The notes below the pieces were generated by a model, which had not been told where the DNA came from, searched no databases, and saw nothing but the letters and a program-made list of their open reading frames with translations. Shown here one piece after another: positions 46,288 to 59,191 of a stretch of DNA of 64,000 bases (position 1 is the first letter of the stretch; each line of letters opens with the position of its first letter). A program made the translations under genes and the position numbers. Source of the DNA: Ziziphus jujuba (lineage: Eukaryota > Streptophyta > Magnoliopsida > Rosales > Rhamnaceae). The stretch is from contig NC_083380.1 in assembly GCF_031755915.1 (NCBI RefSeq), positions 15,643,001 through 15,707,000 on the forward strand, read 5' to 3'.

Positions 46288-47399
46288 AAGTAAGTGTTCC
46301 TAAACTTCTCTTGTTGAAGAAAGTTAAATAAATATTTTCCTGTTTAAAGGTTTCTTTAAACCAATGAAGGTATATGTTCTAATTTCAATTTGTAATTTAC
46401 ATTTGTTTGTAATTTATCAACTCTTAAAGTGCTGTATGTATGGTTTAAATTCAAATATTAGTTTAGTTTTTCTTTTTGTTTGGACAAATTTTAAATCAAC
46501 GATACTTGAGAAGGTGTTATCTAATATTCAATTATTTGGATATGTTTGATTTGTGGAATAGATATAGGAATAAAATAATTATTTCATGGGATTGGTTTTT
46601 TTTTCTTTTTTCGCATTTGGTACATTTTTAAATTTAAAAATATATAGTTATTTCATAAGAATAGATAAGCTTTTATTCAAAAGAATAATTATTCTTCTAA
46701 AAACTTTATTATTTCTGCATTCTAATTTAGATAAATTTTAAAAAAAATACTTACCAAATACTAACTATATTTTGATAAATTTAGATTTAGATGAATTATT
46801 ATATAGTAAGAATACATAAATAAAAATAAAAATAGAATTTTAATTAATTTTTATCAAATTTGAAAATTTTTGAAACCAAAAATATTTTAACAAGGTCAAA
46901 TATGATTTTTATTCAATATTTTTACCAAACGTATAAACATGAATGGCTATTCTTTTTCTATTTTTTATTTTTTTAAATAACTATTCCTATTTTATTAGAA
47001 GTAATCATTCTATATACCAAATATGCCGTCAATGTTAGTAACCAATTGATTTATCAAGTGATATCATAAAATGACGCATCATTATTCTATGAATAGTGTT
47101 AAAAATATTTAGAAGTCTACAAAATATTCACCAAGTAATGAGGTATCATTATTTTAGTAGTTTATATGTAGTTACATTTATTTTATTAGCTTACAAAATA
47201 TTTTTTGAAAAATATAACCTAAATATGGAAAAAAGCAACCTATAAAATTTGTATGAGATCTAATATTAATTATCAATAATACTAGAGTTATCAAAATATT
47301 CGATAAATTTATTTACTAAACGATTTAGCAACATTTAACTGATTTATTTTTTAATTTACTTATGCATTTAAAGTGTTCGCTTTTCTATATTTAGATTAT
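46288..47399. other. 3' flank of PAL with a MITE-like AT-rich element
   Basis: About 46536-47022 looks like a non-autonomous element: the left start TTTGATTTGTGGAATAGATA and the reverse complement of the right end TTTGGTATATAGAATGATTA are similar, and both lead into GGAATA / AATAAAAT repeats. The target duplication is unclear. The rest is AT-rich DNA without genes. Confidence 0.45.
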
Positions 47400-50300
47400 A
47401 TGAATATTGACATAATTTACCTCGGGAACCCTCTCAGGATCTTCCAGATGGTCCCGTCTCGTGAAGTTCCACTGGACAATCCCTAGAGGATATCCAATGG
47501 GACCTCACTTAAAACATGGACAACCAACACAAGCATTATCAATAATATTTCTATATATAGATAAAAACCACAACAACATAACTATACATACGATCAATAT
47601 CATATCCAATAATTGGATCAGAGCATTCTAAAAGTATTTGTAAAATGTAGAAGAATAACCAATACAAATAAGTTTCAAAGGATAAAGATAAATAGAAAAA
47701 GACAAGTACTGCTGCTGCAGTGGAGAGTGTGCAATAACAAGCGATGAGCGAGGTAGACTAACAGCTGACTACCTAGGCCTAGGGGAACGAATTTAAAATA
47801 AATAAAATATGAGATGAACAAATCTCAGTGAGTGGCATAGTATAATAGAAAAATAATAATTTATTTCTGTAAAAAATTTCTCTCAAGACCTCTTGTTCCA
47901 CTCGTTTGAAAAGTTTTCTGTTTAAATATCATTTCATAAAATCCAAACTTGTACCCCAATTCAATATCATGAAATGGATGCTCAAAAGGTATAAAGTGAA
48001 AAATCAATATAATATTATAAAATGCCTTAATCAAGATGTAAAAATTGAGCGTAAATATTATAAACGCAATTCCACAAAATTATTATGAAAGTGCAATAAT
48101 AACCATAATATTTGAAAACCATCAATGTACTCAAAACGTATACAATGTAGCATTTGATGTACCAAACTGTAAATCTTGGGGTATACCCATATCATGACCC
48201 TTAATATACGAAAGGCATCGTGAAAAATAACTAACCGTCAGGACATACTCAACCTCACGGCCCGTGGCAATAATAAACTGTTAGGTGAACCTAACCTCAC
48301 GATACCGTGGCAATGATAAAGCATCGGGATAAACTCAACCTCACGGCCGATGGCAATAATAAATCGTCAGGATGAACCCAACCCCACAGCATCGTAGCAA
48401 ACCCAGCACGATGTAATATAATACTCAACCGAAACTCTGGTATTATATGGTACATCAATTAAAAATAACTAATACAGTATCCTTAAAACAATCTTGTAAG
48501 ATCATATATACTTTCCCACAATACTATATCATAAATAATACTTTTATATTCAAATTCAACCACTTATTTAAATAATTCAAAATTTTCAAATCATCATTTA
48601 ATGCTAAACCAAAAATACCACAATGAAATATATTCACCATAAATCAGTTTTAAGCACATAAAATTATAAAATATTTGAACATGCTTAACATATAATTTTC
48701 AATCTGCTTTCTCTAATCAATTAATTTCCAAAATGATTTAAAACCTCAATTCAAATGCCAAGATATTTAAATACCACAAGTTCATTTATGAACTCATTAG
48801 AATTGGAAATCATTTAAAATATTGTCAAAAATAACATAAAATGATAACACATATATGTAAAAGTAAATATTTATATATGCAGAAAACAAACATTGCAATC
48901 AAGTGGTATATACGTAAAATATTTGAAGTACATATATATTATACTATATATCCAAAACATTTTAAAATGATATAACCACTCACAGTACTGCAGATGTTCA
49001 CTCCTGCTTTCTTACAAAACCACTTCCAAACTTAATACGAGTATCTGTAATATAATAAAAATATTTTATGAGGCTCCAATAACTAAACCAAAGAAATTTT
49101 TGAACACCAAATGTCTTAAATTAATTTGTACAACTATAAAATTATGCAAATTGAACACTGGCAGGTCCAATTATACTGCGTATCCGGTACCCAAAATTAT
49201 GGCTTTTCACCCAAAGGCTATTTTTTCAAAATTCAACCTTCTAATGGGTCCTAATAATATCTAATGTCACTAATCTAACTTCAATTTGGTCCAATTTGAC
49301 CAATTTTGTCTAAACACAGTCCCAATTTATTCGGTATTTAACTAATTGACTCAAAAATGGAAAAATTATCAAAACACCTCCAAAATTCATATACTTTATA
49401 TCCATGAAAATTCCAAGAGATAAGGAATGCAATGGTGTACTCACCTCAGTTCAAAAATGTCAACGGTGGCCGAAAAACTCGTCATAATACTCGGCCGAAC
49501 TCTACATTGATGTATCTATCAAATGGTGAGGAATCTTGGCAAAAGGACCATGGAAATGAGTTCACAGGGTCCAAAAATGGTGGGATAGGTCCATGGTTTG
49601 GTTTGAAACAGTTGAAAAATGGCCAAATGGCTGGAAAACGTCGAATGGTCGCTGCAGGCTTCACATGGCCGATCTCGGGCGGTGGTTAGTGATTTGGCTT
49701 GAAATGTGGCCGACGACATCGTCTTGAGGTGGGTAACAAGGGTGGCTGGCACGTGCATCAAGGTGGTGGCCAGATTTGGATAAATCAACAATGACTCGGT
49801 TAAGCATAAAATAGTTTCGAAACAATCTGGTTCATATCTGTGGGTTTGAAGATAAATTTCTTAGGTTTGGAGGACAAAATGGGTATTTTAGAACTTATTT
49901 TCTATTTGACATGCTTACCGAGACTTATATAGAGCCTTGGGTCACTGACAGACAAAAACTTGGGACTGGTTTGGACACTGATATAAAATTTGTGCTTAAA
50001 AATTTTCAAAACCATAACTTTTTATTCATAACTCAGAATTTAGTGTGTCACCAGTATATGAAGTCATATTGACGAGATCTACACAATGGTACCTCAAATC
50101 AAATGAAAAATATTGACCATTGAAAAAGTCAACCTAGGACCCATATACTGTTCACTTGGTCAAACTTGATCAAACTTGTAAAAACATGTGTATTTTGGTA
50201 CGATTTGTTATAAATATATCAACCAATGATATTTTAATATGTGTCCTTTGGTAAATATATTTGGTGAATATTTTGATACTAATAACATTATTGATTAATT
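47400..50300. other. unclassified repetitive DNA, probably a large non-coding retroelement
   Basis: A less AT-rich start (47420-47530), a CCGTCAGG-type tandem repeat (48235-48400), a long AT-rich middle, then a more GC-rich part around 49430-49780 whose short frames on both strands resemble no protein. Such a mixture is common in large non-autonomous LTR elements, but I could not find paired LTRs, so this is inference. Confidence 0.4.
48235..48400. repeat. four-copy tandem repeat of about 43 bp
   Basis: Units begin CCGTCAGGACATACTCAACC, CTGTTAGGTGAACCTAACCT, GCATCGGGATAAACTCAACC and TCGTCAGGATGAACCCAACC. Each continues with CACG...GTGGCAAT and AATAAA. They are diverged from each other, so the array is old. 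Confidence 0.8.
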
Positions 50301-50605
50301 ATGAATTTTGATTGATCAAGCTTTATGCAGTTGAGTAACAAAAAAATTTCCTATGTGGCACCTTATACTCACTCTTTATAAGTCTTTTACAATGTCCATA
50401 TCATATTAGAATTGTTGTTTTCACATTCAGATATTTAAATGTTAATAAAATTTGGATGTGGTATATGTATTTGCATATAATATATGTAATTTATTGGGAA
50501 TTTGGTTGAAATCCAAAAATCTAGATGTGATAATTTATATATATATATATAGGACGAGTCTATGGTGTGATCCATCCACAAGCGGATCCGCTGGACGGAT
50601 TGCAC

Positions 50606-50697
50606 CATTGATGACGGTTTTGAGAAAAATCGTCATCAATGTTATATCTATATAACAGCATTGATGACGGTTTTTCTCAAAACCATCATCAATACTG
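50606..50697. repeat. nested palindrome of GATGACGGTTTT units
   Basis: CATTGATGACGGTTTTGAGA ... CGTCATCAATG (50609-50641) is itself an inverted repeat, and its reverse complement recurs at about 50659-50695 (CATTGATGACGGTTTTTCTC ... CATCATCAATA) after a short spacer. The result is an imperfect 90-bp palindrome built of four GATGACGG half-sites. It resembles the subterminal repeats of DNA transposons. Confidence 0.8.
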
Positions 50698-50829
50698 TTA
50701 TACAGAGACAACATTAACAACAAACCGTACTAAAGAACGACTCTCTCTATATATATATGCATACATATGTATGCACATATACATTAATGATTGTATATGT
50801 TACCTTTATTGCGTCACTACTAGATAGTG

Positions 50830-51499
50830 GCCTTTGAAAATGCCGCTAGAATGTCCATGTTATGGATAAAACATGCTGAATCATTTGCTTAGCACAGTTA
50901 AATTTTGATCAGTGGTAATGCTTGGCTGCAGCATATTACCAGTACATTTTTGTGTTGGAAAAATTGTTGTGCCCCTTTGACTTTTTGAGTTTGGTTAGTT
51001 TTTCAAAGTTGAATGAAATTCTACAAAGGTGCCATTCCACATTAAGAGTCGTATTATTTTACAAAGGTGCCATTCCACAAAAAGGATACTTTCTTTTGCA
51101 ATAAGAAGGTATCTTTATAATTCCCCAAAACACACACACACACATATAAATATATATATATATATATATATTTATAAAATATTTTTATATGCAAAAAGGC
51201 AAGTTTACATGTAAAAGATATCGTTATACATATTCACCAAAAAATATATTTTTATATATAAAGGTACCTTTAAAAATGATGTCTCATGGACTTTAATTTT
51301 TTCAAAATTTATAAAAACGTCCTTTCCATTTCTTTTCCCTCCATTCCAATAACAACAACATTATCAACACAACAAGCGGCTGGGGTCACAGTCGAGCTAG
51401 CAAGTGCCATGCTTCCTTACCTTCCATTTTCCAGGTTCGAACTTGTGGCAAACAACAATGCCGTTAGTTACAAGCAAAAAAAAAAAAAAAAAAAACATT
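50830..51499. other. intergenic DNA with short repeats, no gene recognised
   Basis: Contains a short direct repeat (TTCTACAAAGGTGCCATTCC near 51020 and its variant at 51060) and (CA)n(TA)n runs at 51130-51170. Nothing coding seen. Confidence 0.45.
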
Positions 51500-51690
51500 T
51501 TTTTGTTTTTTGTGTGAAAAAAAAGAGGTCTCCTAATAGTATCATAGGCATCAGGCCATAGTCTTGTATCACGGGATATTGTGGCATGGGACCATTCGAG
51601 GCAATAACGGCGCTTGCCAAGTCTCGAACCTCAACTCCTAGACTCACAGGTGAGAAGGCTAAGGGGCTTCCTTCCGCTAAGCTACCATAA
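51500..51690 (-). mobile_element. tRNA-derived SINE, minus strand
   Basis: On the minus strand it starts with an RNA polymerase III A box (TAGCTTAGCGGAAGG, about 51684-51670) and, some 45 bp on, a B box (GGTTCGAGACT, 51628-51618). It then runs on for about 110 bp to an A-rich tail (CACACAAAAAACAAAAAA). This is the layout of plant SINEs. No clear target duplication was identified. Confidence 0.65.
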
Positions 51691-51923
51691 AAAAAAAAAC
51701 ATTATGAACACATCAACATTACTCTGTAGTAGTAAAGCAAAACTTCTTTGGAATTAGTATATTAGTAAAGCAAAAGTTTTTTTTTTATAATTATGGTCCA
51801 CGGCTCATGGAGGTTATGGCGTATTACTACTTACAAGAAGTCATTATATTTTAGAAGGCCATTGCCATCAAACCATAAGTACCTATGTGGAGTAAATTTC
51901 ATCTTAAAAATATAGAATCAAAC

Positions 51924-52275
51924 TGTAAGATTCCACATCGGTTGGAAAGGAGAATGAAACATGCCTTATAAGGGTATGAATACCTTTTCCTTGTGACACA
52001 TTTTAAACCTATGAGAGCGGAGCCCAAAGCGGACAATATCACATGCGGGTGGACTAAGCTGTTACAGTTGGTATCAGAGCCAGTACCCGGATCGATGTGC
52101 CAGCGAGGACGCTGGCTCCAAGGGGGGTGGATTATGAGATCCTACATCGGTTGAAAAGGGGAACGAAGCATGTCTTATAAAGGTGTTGATACATTTCCCT
52201 TATGACGCGTTTTAAACCCGTATGGGCGGGGCTTAAAGAGGACAATATCACATGCAGATGGACTGAGCTGTTACA
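51924..52275 (+). mobile_element. complete TRIM retroelement, 352 bp
   Basis: LTR 1 51924-52066 (TGTAAGATTCCACATCGGTT ... CTGTTACA), primer site GTTGGTATCAGAGCC (52067-52081, complementary to initiator Met tRNA), internal region of only 66 bp, LTR 2 52133-52275. Perfect 5-bp target duplication CAAAC at 51919-51923 and 52276-52280. No coding sequence. Terminal-repeat retrotransposons in miniature of this LTR type are common in dicots. Unlike the Cassandra copies it has no 5S-like segment. Confidence 0.93.
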
Positions 52276-52280
52276 CAAAC

Positions 52281-53715
52281 TCTAGACTTAACCTATTTAT
52301 ATATTTTATTTCATAGATTTTGTAAATTTTCATAAGTCCATCTCTATTTTTTCTTCTTTTTCTAGAATAAAGTTTTATCAATTTTTTCATTGTTATACTA
52401 TTTAGTATAATACAAAGTTTATACACTTATCTTTATAATTGAGATAGCCTAGGCTTCTTTTTCGGTACTGAAATGAAAAACTTGAAAGGTTTAGCCTACT
52501 TCATATCATCTCCATGCCCCCAAACTAAAAAATTCAAAATTTTATAATTCAACAGTCAAGGACTCACTTCTCTCATAAATAGGAAATATAAATATGATAA
52601 AATAAACAATGAAGACTCAATCGTCCCACAATAAGGAAATAAAAATGTAGAAAATAAATGGATGAGGACTTTGTTCTCCTGTAGCAAACCAAGTAAAACT
52701 AAAATGTAGGATATTAAAACACAAAAAGATTAAAATTTTAAAAAAAAAAAAAAGCACCAAAATTCTTACATGGAAACTTTTTATGAGAAAAAATACAAGT
52801 GTCAGTAGTCCACTATATCAGACACCACTCATACAATCATAGAAATAACCATAACCTAAGTGTAAAGAATATTATCAACATTCCTAGCCACTGAGATAGT
52901 GGATGACTAGCCTCTCGACATTGGATGCGATGGCCTTAAGCCTATACTATCACTGCTACCCTTTACATGGGATTCACTCCAAACTTGTCGCAACAAATTC
53001 TAGAGTATCAACCAAATTGATGAGGCAAAATGTTTTAGGGTGTTTGAAACAGGTGAGAAACCTAGGAGTTTTTCTCTAAAAGAGAAAGTGTAGATCTAAG
53101 AGACTCAATATGAAACACTCAGTGAAAAACAAAATAAGGATTGAAAGAATTAGTCTATCATAGTTAAAAGGTGATCTAAAGATGTAATCTATGGTCCAAA
53201 ATGACTCATGCTCAATGGATCTCCATTAATGGTGAAAAATCTATATTTGAAAACCTAGAACTCTTTCTCAACTCTCTCTCTCTGATTCAAACCTAAAACA
53301 AAATAGGGCTTTAATGAAAATGGAGACCTTGTTTGAATACCATTGAGGGTTTTTCAAACAGGAGTTTTAAAATCCAACTAGAAAATGATACATGGTAGGA
53401 TGTTTTCTAAACAAGATAGATTCACCACTGAATAAATGACACACGACAGGATGTTGTTCGAACAAGGTAGGGACCTTGTCCAAAAAAATGTAAATCCACA
53501 ATTCATGAAATGACACATGGTAGATGTTGTTCAAACAAAGCACATACATTGTTTGAACAACAGTCAAAATTTAGTCAAATTAGGCATTCTGACTCTTATA
53601 AATTTCATAAAAAAAATATCAAAACAAAGTCAAAATATGCAAAGTATAAAAAGCTTATAAAAATATAAAGATCAATGAAAGGTAAAAAGAGTATATAGCT
53701 ATGTGCGCCTAACCA

Positions 53716-53749
<34 letters not shown>

Positions 53750-54709
53750 AAGGTCTTTAAATCACTTACCTAACTGGGATTTGGTCTTTATGCTCTAGCA
53801 TGGACTGAAATAGACACACTTTATAACTTAGTTTTTTAACTCATAAAAATTTGCCAACATATAAAAACTAACTCAACAGACTCAAATTGGAACATTTTCA
53901 ATTTGAAACTTCAATGTGCAATCTAGAAAAAATATAGAGTACTATAGTGCAACTAATTCTTTATGACATTGTAATTATTTAGAACGTTCTCCATATTACC
54001 TGTTTAACATGTTGAATTATTTTCACCCAAAAAATCTGTTGAATCTTTTTATGAGGTACTACTTATGATAATATATTTAACCACTTCCTAAATATCTGAA
54101 CAGATAAGGAACATATACTTAGACTGCTTCAATTACAAAGTAAATAAATAGATAAATAAAATTTAGGATTTTATAGTTTACTCGATTTGGATCACCTAAA
54201 TTTAAATAGATTGGAGATCCTAATTAAATTATTTTTGTTATCCTTAAATAATATTAATTTGATTTAATATTTTTCTTACTAAATCTTAATTAAGAACTAT
54301 AATAAGGGCCTTAAGCCTTCATACAAGGTACGATTAAAAAAACTTACAACCCATCTACTTTTCGTTCTCTTTGTTCTTCACAGAAAGTCCAAATTCCTCT
54401 TCTAACTTAAACGTTGAAGAGTCTTTGACTAGTGCCACATTGGCACTCCAAAAGACTTCTAACATGTCGTTTTTCCTATTTTGCAAATTTATAAGTTCAT
54501 TAATTGTGAAGGAAGGTGCATCGTTTCCACCATAAAGTTTTTGAAATCAACAGTACCAAATTTGATCATTGGTCGTAGTGTACTTGGTTACAGCAATATT
54601 ACAAATAGTTTTTTTTTTTTTTTTTTTCCAACACCATCTTTAGGGAGCAAATTTCAAACTGAAAATACCTGCTTTCCATTTCCATGCATAAGGGTCCACC
54701 CTTTGTGAG
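52281..54709. other. intergenic DNA, probably repeat-derived, no gene recognised
   Basis: Holds three degenerate direct repeats of about 70 bp (53385-53560: AATGACACATGGTAG-type, GATGTTGTTCAAACAA-type, GTTTGAACAA) and a (TA)n run (53720-53746). The part 52790-53100 is less AT-rich and may come from an LTR. No protein similarity recognised. Confidence 0.45.
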
Positions 54710-55785
54710 CAATGTCTTAAAAGGCAACTCTAGGGGAAAAAAAACAAAAAAAGTCTTAAAAAGGCAAAAGTAAGACAGGACATTTTGACTAATATGAGGC
54801 AAGACATAAGCCCAAGATGTTAGTACCTATGCTTTTCAATTCAATTATGATATTAAAAAAATAAATATATATTTAAATTAATATAAAATTAAAAAATTAA
54901 AAAATTAAAATAATTTTTAGACTACAAAATAAATAAATTAAAGTTTACATAAATATAAAGTTAATAAATTATAAATGAATATAAAATACAACATATGTTT
55001 TTAATTAATAAATAATAATATTTAAATTCAAATAAGGGTAAAATAAGTTTTTACCAAATGAATAAGTTACATTTAATCAAGGTTTAAAATATCCGATATT
55101 TCCTCAAAATTTCCTCGATATTTTCATTTTTTGAAGGGGTCGATATAAAATTTAGGTTCGACATGGAAATGGATAAAACTTTCATAATATCCATGGAAAT
55201 TTCTGAAATTTTACGAAAATTTCCATGGAAATTTCCATAAAATATCTACATAAACTCCTTAATGATTTGGTTAAAAAATCTATAATTTCCATAAAATTTC
55301 CATGGAAATTTCAAAAATATCTATGAATTTTTTTTTAAAAAAAATTCATAAATATTATTGAAGAAGATAATTCATAATTTTTTTTAAAATTCATAAATTT
55401 TATTTTTCATTTTCTTTTAAGAAGAAGACAATATATCATTCAGTTATATCAATCAACCAAATACTCTTCATGAATTTCTTATACCATGGGGTATCTTACA
55501 ATAGTATTATATAGTTTTAAAATTAAAAAATTATTTTTTTTGTTAGAGAATTTTAGTACATTATTATATAGTTTTGAAAAAATATTTTTATGCTAGAGAA
55601 AAAATATTTTTATGCTAAAGAATCTTAGTACATTATTATAGAGTTTTGAAATTAAAAAATATTATTCATAAATGTGTGTTTGACCATTGTTTGGGCACTT
55701 TCTTGTCTCTATATATTACACTTGCTTGTCCACTTTCTTATTTTTGCATAATTTCTGGTAAATTTGTGCTTCTAAACAATCAGAA

Positions 55786-55985
55786 TGGGAAAGAAATCAT
55801 CTCCACAAAGTTCGATATCAAGCTAAAGGAGGCGAATCTAGCAGTCGTGCTAAACCTGCAGTACAATGAACACAGAGTCTTAAAGATCCACAATCAAGAT
55901 TTGTTGCACCAAGCTTATACAAGTCCTCTCAAGCAAAGCAAAAAAATATAAAAAAAAAAATTCTGGAGGAAAAATAAAAGAAGGT
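55786..55985 (+). pseudogene. damaged 5' part of the hAT transposase gene
   Basis: ATG 55786 opens MGKKSSPQSSISS, the usual start of this transposase type. It is stopped by TAA and TAG codons that could each come from CAA or CAG by a C-to-T change. A zf-BED domain, normal at this place, is not readable. Confidence 0.5.
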
Positions 55986-58598
55986 ATGGGAAGAATAATA
56001 AGTAAATTTTTTATTTATGAAAATTTACCAGCAAATAAAGCATCATCCCATCATTTCAAGAATTTGGTAGCAGGATGCCAACAAGCAGGGCCAGGTATAG
56101 AACCTCCAACCCTTTATGAGATCAGCATAAAAAATTTGGATATGGAGTATGAGGAGATAAAAGACCATGTAAATAAAATGAAAGCGAAGTGGGAAACCTA
56201 TGGTTGTACAATCATTTGTGATGGATGGACGGGTCCCACCAGGATGTCTATTATTAATTTCATGGTTTTCTCAAAAGGAAGTACAGTTTTTCAAAAATCT
56301 ATTGATGCTTCAAATCAAATAAAGGATCATAAATACATATATAAGCAATTGAAGAAAATAATTCTGGAAGTTGGGAAGAAAAATGTGGTACAAATTGTAA
56401 CAGATAATGGCTCTGAATTTGTTAAAGCTGGGAAGAAATTGATCAGAGATTACAATTTGTACTGGACTCTATGTGCAGCACATTGCATTGATCTCATGTT
56501 TGAAGATATTGGGAAGAATGAGAATGTGGCTATTGTGATCAAGCAGGCTAGAGCAATCACAACTTACATCTACAATCATAATTGGTTGCTAGCAAAGATG
56601 CGTGAAACTTGCAAAGGTGACATCATTCGTCCGGGACTTACACGATTTGCCACAAACTATCTTGCGCTTGATAGCTTGGTTAAAAAGAAAGCAGGACTTA
56701 AGCAACTATTCACATCTACTGATTGGACTAATCATAATTATAGTGCTTCAAAAGAAGGCCAAACAGTGGAAAATATAGTACTTAATCATACTTTTTGGGA
56801 TCAAGCACATAAAGTGTGTCAATTATTTGAGCCTTTATATAAGTTTTTACATATTGTTGACACTGAGATTTATCCAACAATGGGAGCAGTGTATGAGTTG
56901 ATGCGAATTGTTAAAGAGGAACTTGACAAAATGCATGGTGCAAAGTGGATATTAACGATTATCAATAATAGGTGGGATAAAATTTTAAAGCATCCATTAC
57001 ATGCAGCAGGTATGAGCTCATAGTCAATTTATATAAAATATGTTAGACTTTTATTTTTTTGTTAATGTAAAATACTTTATATCTTTTATTATTTATCTCT
57101 AATTAAACTAAAATATATATTTTTTTTCCCTTTTATATAGCTTATTATTTAAATCCTCAATATCAATATAAACCTGGGGTTGGAGAAGATTCTAATATTA
57201 TAAAAACTGTACACGATGTCTATGCTACATTGGATCCTAAATCAGTCGCAATTAGCCAGTTTGGAAAGGAGGTATAATTATGATAATTTATTAACATAAT
57301 ATATTTTAAGGGTTTATAACTTTATTTTATTTTATTTTACAGCTTACATACTTCAAGGATGCAAGGAAAGGATTTGCAAGACCAACAACAATAGCTTCTA
57401 GAAAAGAGATGTCTCCTGGTAAGTTTAAATATTATAGTATGTGAATATCAATTGATGTAATAGTACAAATATGTAATCATATAATAATTATTTTGTAACA
57501 GTTGAATGGTGGGTCATGTATAGTGATAGTGCACCTACAGTAAGAAAATTGGCATTGAAAGTTTTGTCACAAACAGCATCATCCTATGCCTGTGAAAGAA
57601 ATTGGAGCACTTTTGCACTAATACATACAAAACAAAGAAATAGACTAGCATATAGTAGAATTGAAAAACTAGTCTATTGTTATTATAATATGAAACTCAA
57701 GTTGAGGGATATGGAAGCTGAAGAAGAAAATCATCAAGATTTGGATCCAACAATAATATTTGAAACTATAATGGAAGATGATGATGAAGAGGGCAACCAA
57801 ATATACCAATGGATTAGAGATGTTCATTTAGATAATCATGAGCGGAATCCTGATCCAAAGATTGCTCAACAAGCTGAAAAAGAAGGGATAAATATTCAAA
57901 AAGTGATTACTGAAGAAGTAAATTCTAGTAGTGGTGATTCATTTCAAAGGCTTATGAGAGAGCCAATTAGAACTACTAGTGCTTCAGCTCCATCAGGTGG
58001 TACACATTCACAATTTGAAACTCTTAGTAGTCACTCTAGCTCCAGTGGTAATGAAGATAACTTCAATAAATTATCTGAATTAGAAGGTAGAAGATGCAGG
58101 GCCCAAAGGGAATCACCAAATCAAGAAGTTGGATTAAGCCCATTTACTGGTGAACAATATTACACACATGCAACACAGGATGAAGATCATGGGAGTGGAG
58201 ATGCAGGTCAAGGATTCGATGCTGTTGGAAAAGACTATACACGTAAAGAGAAATCTATGATGGAGATGTCACAACAAGAAAAAGATTCAATTTCTATGAA
58301 TTTTGGATCTATGAGGGTTGGAAGTCATTTTCATAACCCTTATTCAATGAATAATTATGGAATGTCATCAAGTAGCAACTCATGGGTACCATCTCAAACT
58401 CAACCATCAGAAAGTAGTAGTTATGCACATAGTCAACCAATAATACAAGATCCATATGGTTGGCATATTAATAATTATATGCAAAACTATCATGGAGATA
58501 TATCTTTTCATAACTACTTCTCACATTTCACATCTCAAAATCAAAATGAGGAAGAAACCGATGATTTTCAACCACTCAGAAATTCTATGTGGTATTAA
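55986..58598 (+). CDS. hAT transposase (DUF659 and hAT dimerisation domains), 4 exons
   Basis: Exons 55986-57009, 57141-57271, 57343-57418 and 57502-58598, all with GT-AG borders and compatible phases, give about 775 residues. Exon 1 carries DUF659: TIICDGWTGPTRMSIINFMV, then VVQIVTDNGSEFVKAGKKL and LCAAHCIDLMFEDIG, with the acidic residues of the hAT RNase H-like fold. Exons 2-3 continue AYYLNPQYQYKPG and TYFKDARKGFARPTTIA. Exon 4 has the C-terminal dimerisation domain (SQTASSYACERNWSTFALIH, RNRLAYSRIEKLVYCYYNMK) and a long Ser/Asn-rich tail. The N-terminal zinc finger is missing or damaged, so full activity is doubtful; the core is intact, which suggests a young copy. Confidence 0.88.
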
Positions 58599-59191
58599 GA
58601 TGACATTTATGAACTACAATATAATTGTAATAATCGTTTTATATATTTTAGTTAATAAATAATTTTATCATATATGTATTTTTTGATATATTTTTATTAA
58701 TAATAATTCATCTATGGTTATTAATGTTTAATTGCTCATTATTAATCAATTCACTAAGAAGAACATAACATCCATTCAATATTTTAGTAAGTTTTATAAT
58801 AAATTTGATAATTGATGGATTAAATAAGTTAATTCTAAAGTTTCAATAAAAATTTCCATATTTTAAAACAAATTTCCATATTTTTTATAATTTTTTATCG
58901 ATATTCGATATTTTTCGATATTTCCATGGAAATTTTCGTATTTTGAACTCTCGATATTTCCGTCGATATCGATATTTTGAACCTTGCATTTAACTATGTT
59001 TATAAGGCAAATGCCTAACTATTCGATGAATAAAAAAACCGCATTTATGCATCTAGAACATATGCACCATCTCTTAAAGCGTATGCCTTATGTCCCAAAT
59101 TTTAAGCTTTCATACTCTTTTTCTATGCCTCGCCTTTAGACCAGGGCTGAGCTTTAGCCCTATGTGTGCCTTTTAAAACACTGGTTGTGAG

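Larger units (their letters stand above)
55078..58986 (+). mobile_element. hAT transposon with transposase gene, 3.9 kb
   Basis: Starts CAAGGTTTAAAATATC and ends with the inverted form (GATATTTTGAACCTTG). The flanks carry an 8-bp duplication with one mismatch (CATTTAAT 55070-55077, CATTTAAC 58987-58994). Subterminal regions are full of ATTTCCATGGAAATTT and TATCGATA blocks, shared with the copies at 3104 and 6248. It encodes a four-exon transposase. It sits inside another hAT-like element. Confidence 0.9.
54710..59183. mobile_element. outer hAT-like short element, split by a second hAT insertion
   Basis: The ends are inverted repeats: CAATGTCTTAAAAGGCA at 54710 and, on the other strand, CAGTGTTTTAAAAGGCA from 59183. 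The flanks show an 8-bp duplication with one mismatch (TTTGTGAG at 54702-54709, GTTGTGAG at 59184-59191). Without the inner element (55078-58986 plus one duplicated site) it would be about 0.56 kb and non-coding, a non-autonomous hAT family member of the AAAAGGC type. Confidence 0.75.

Noticed and set aside
51618..51686. A tRNA gene on the minus strand
   Set aside because: A and B box-like sequences are present, but I could not fold a cloverleaf with anticodon and acceptor stems, and the unit runs on to an A-rich tail as in a SINE.
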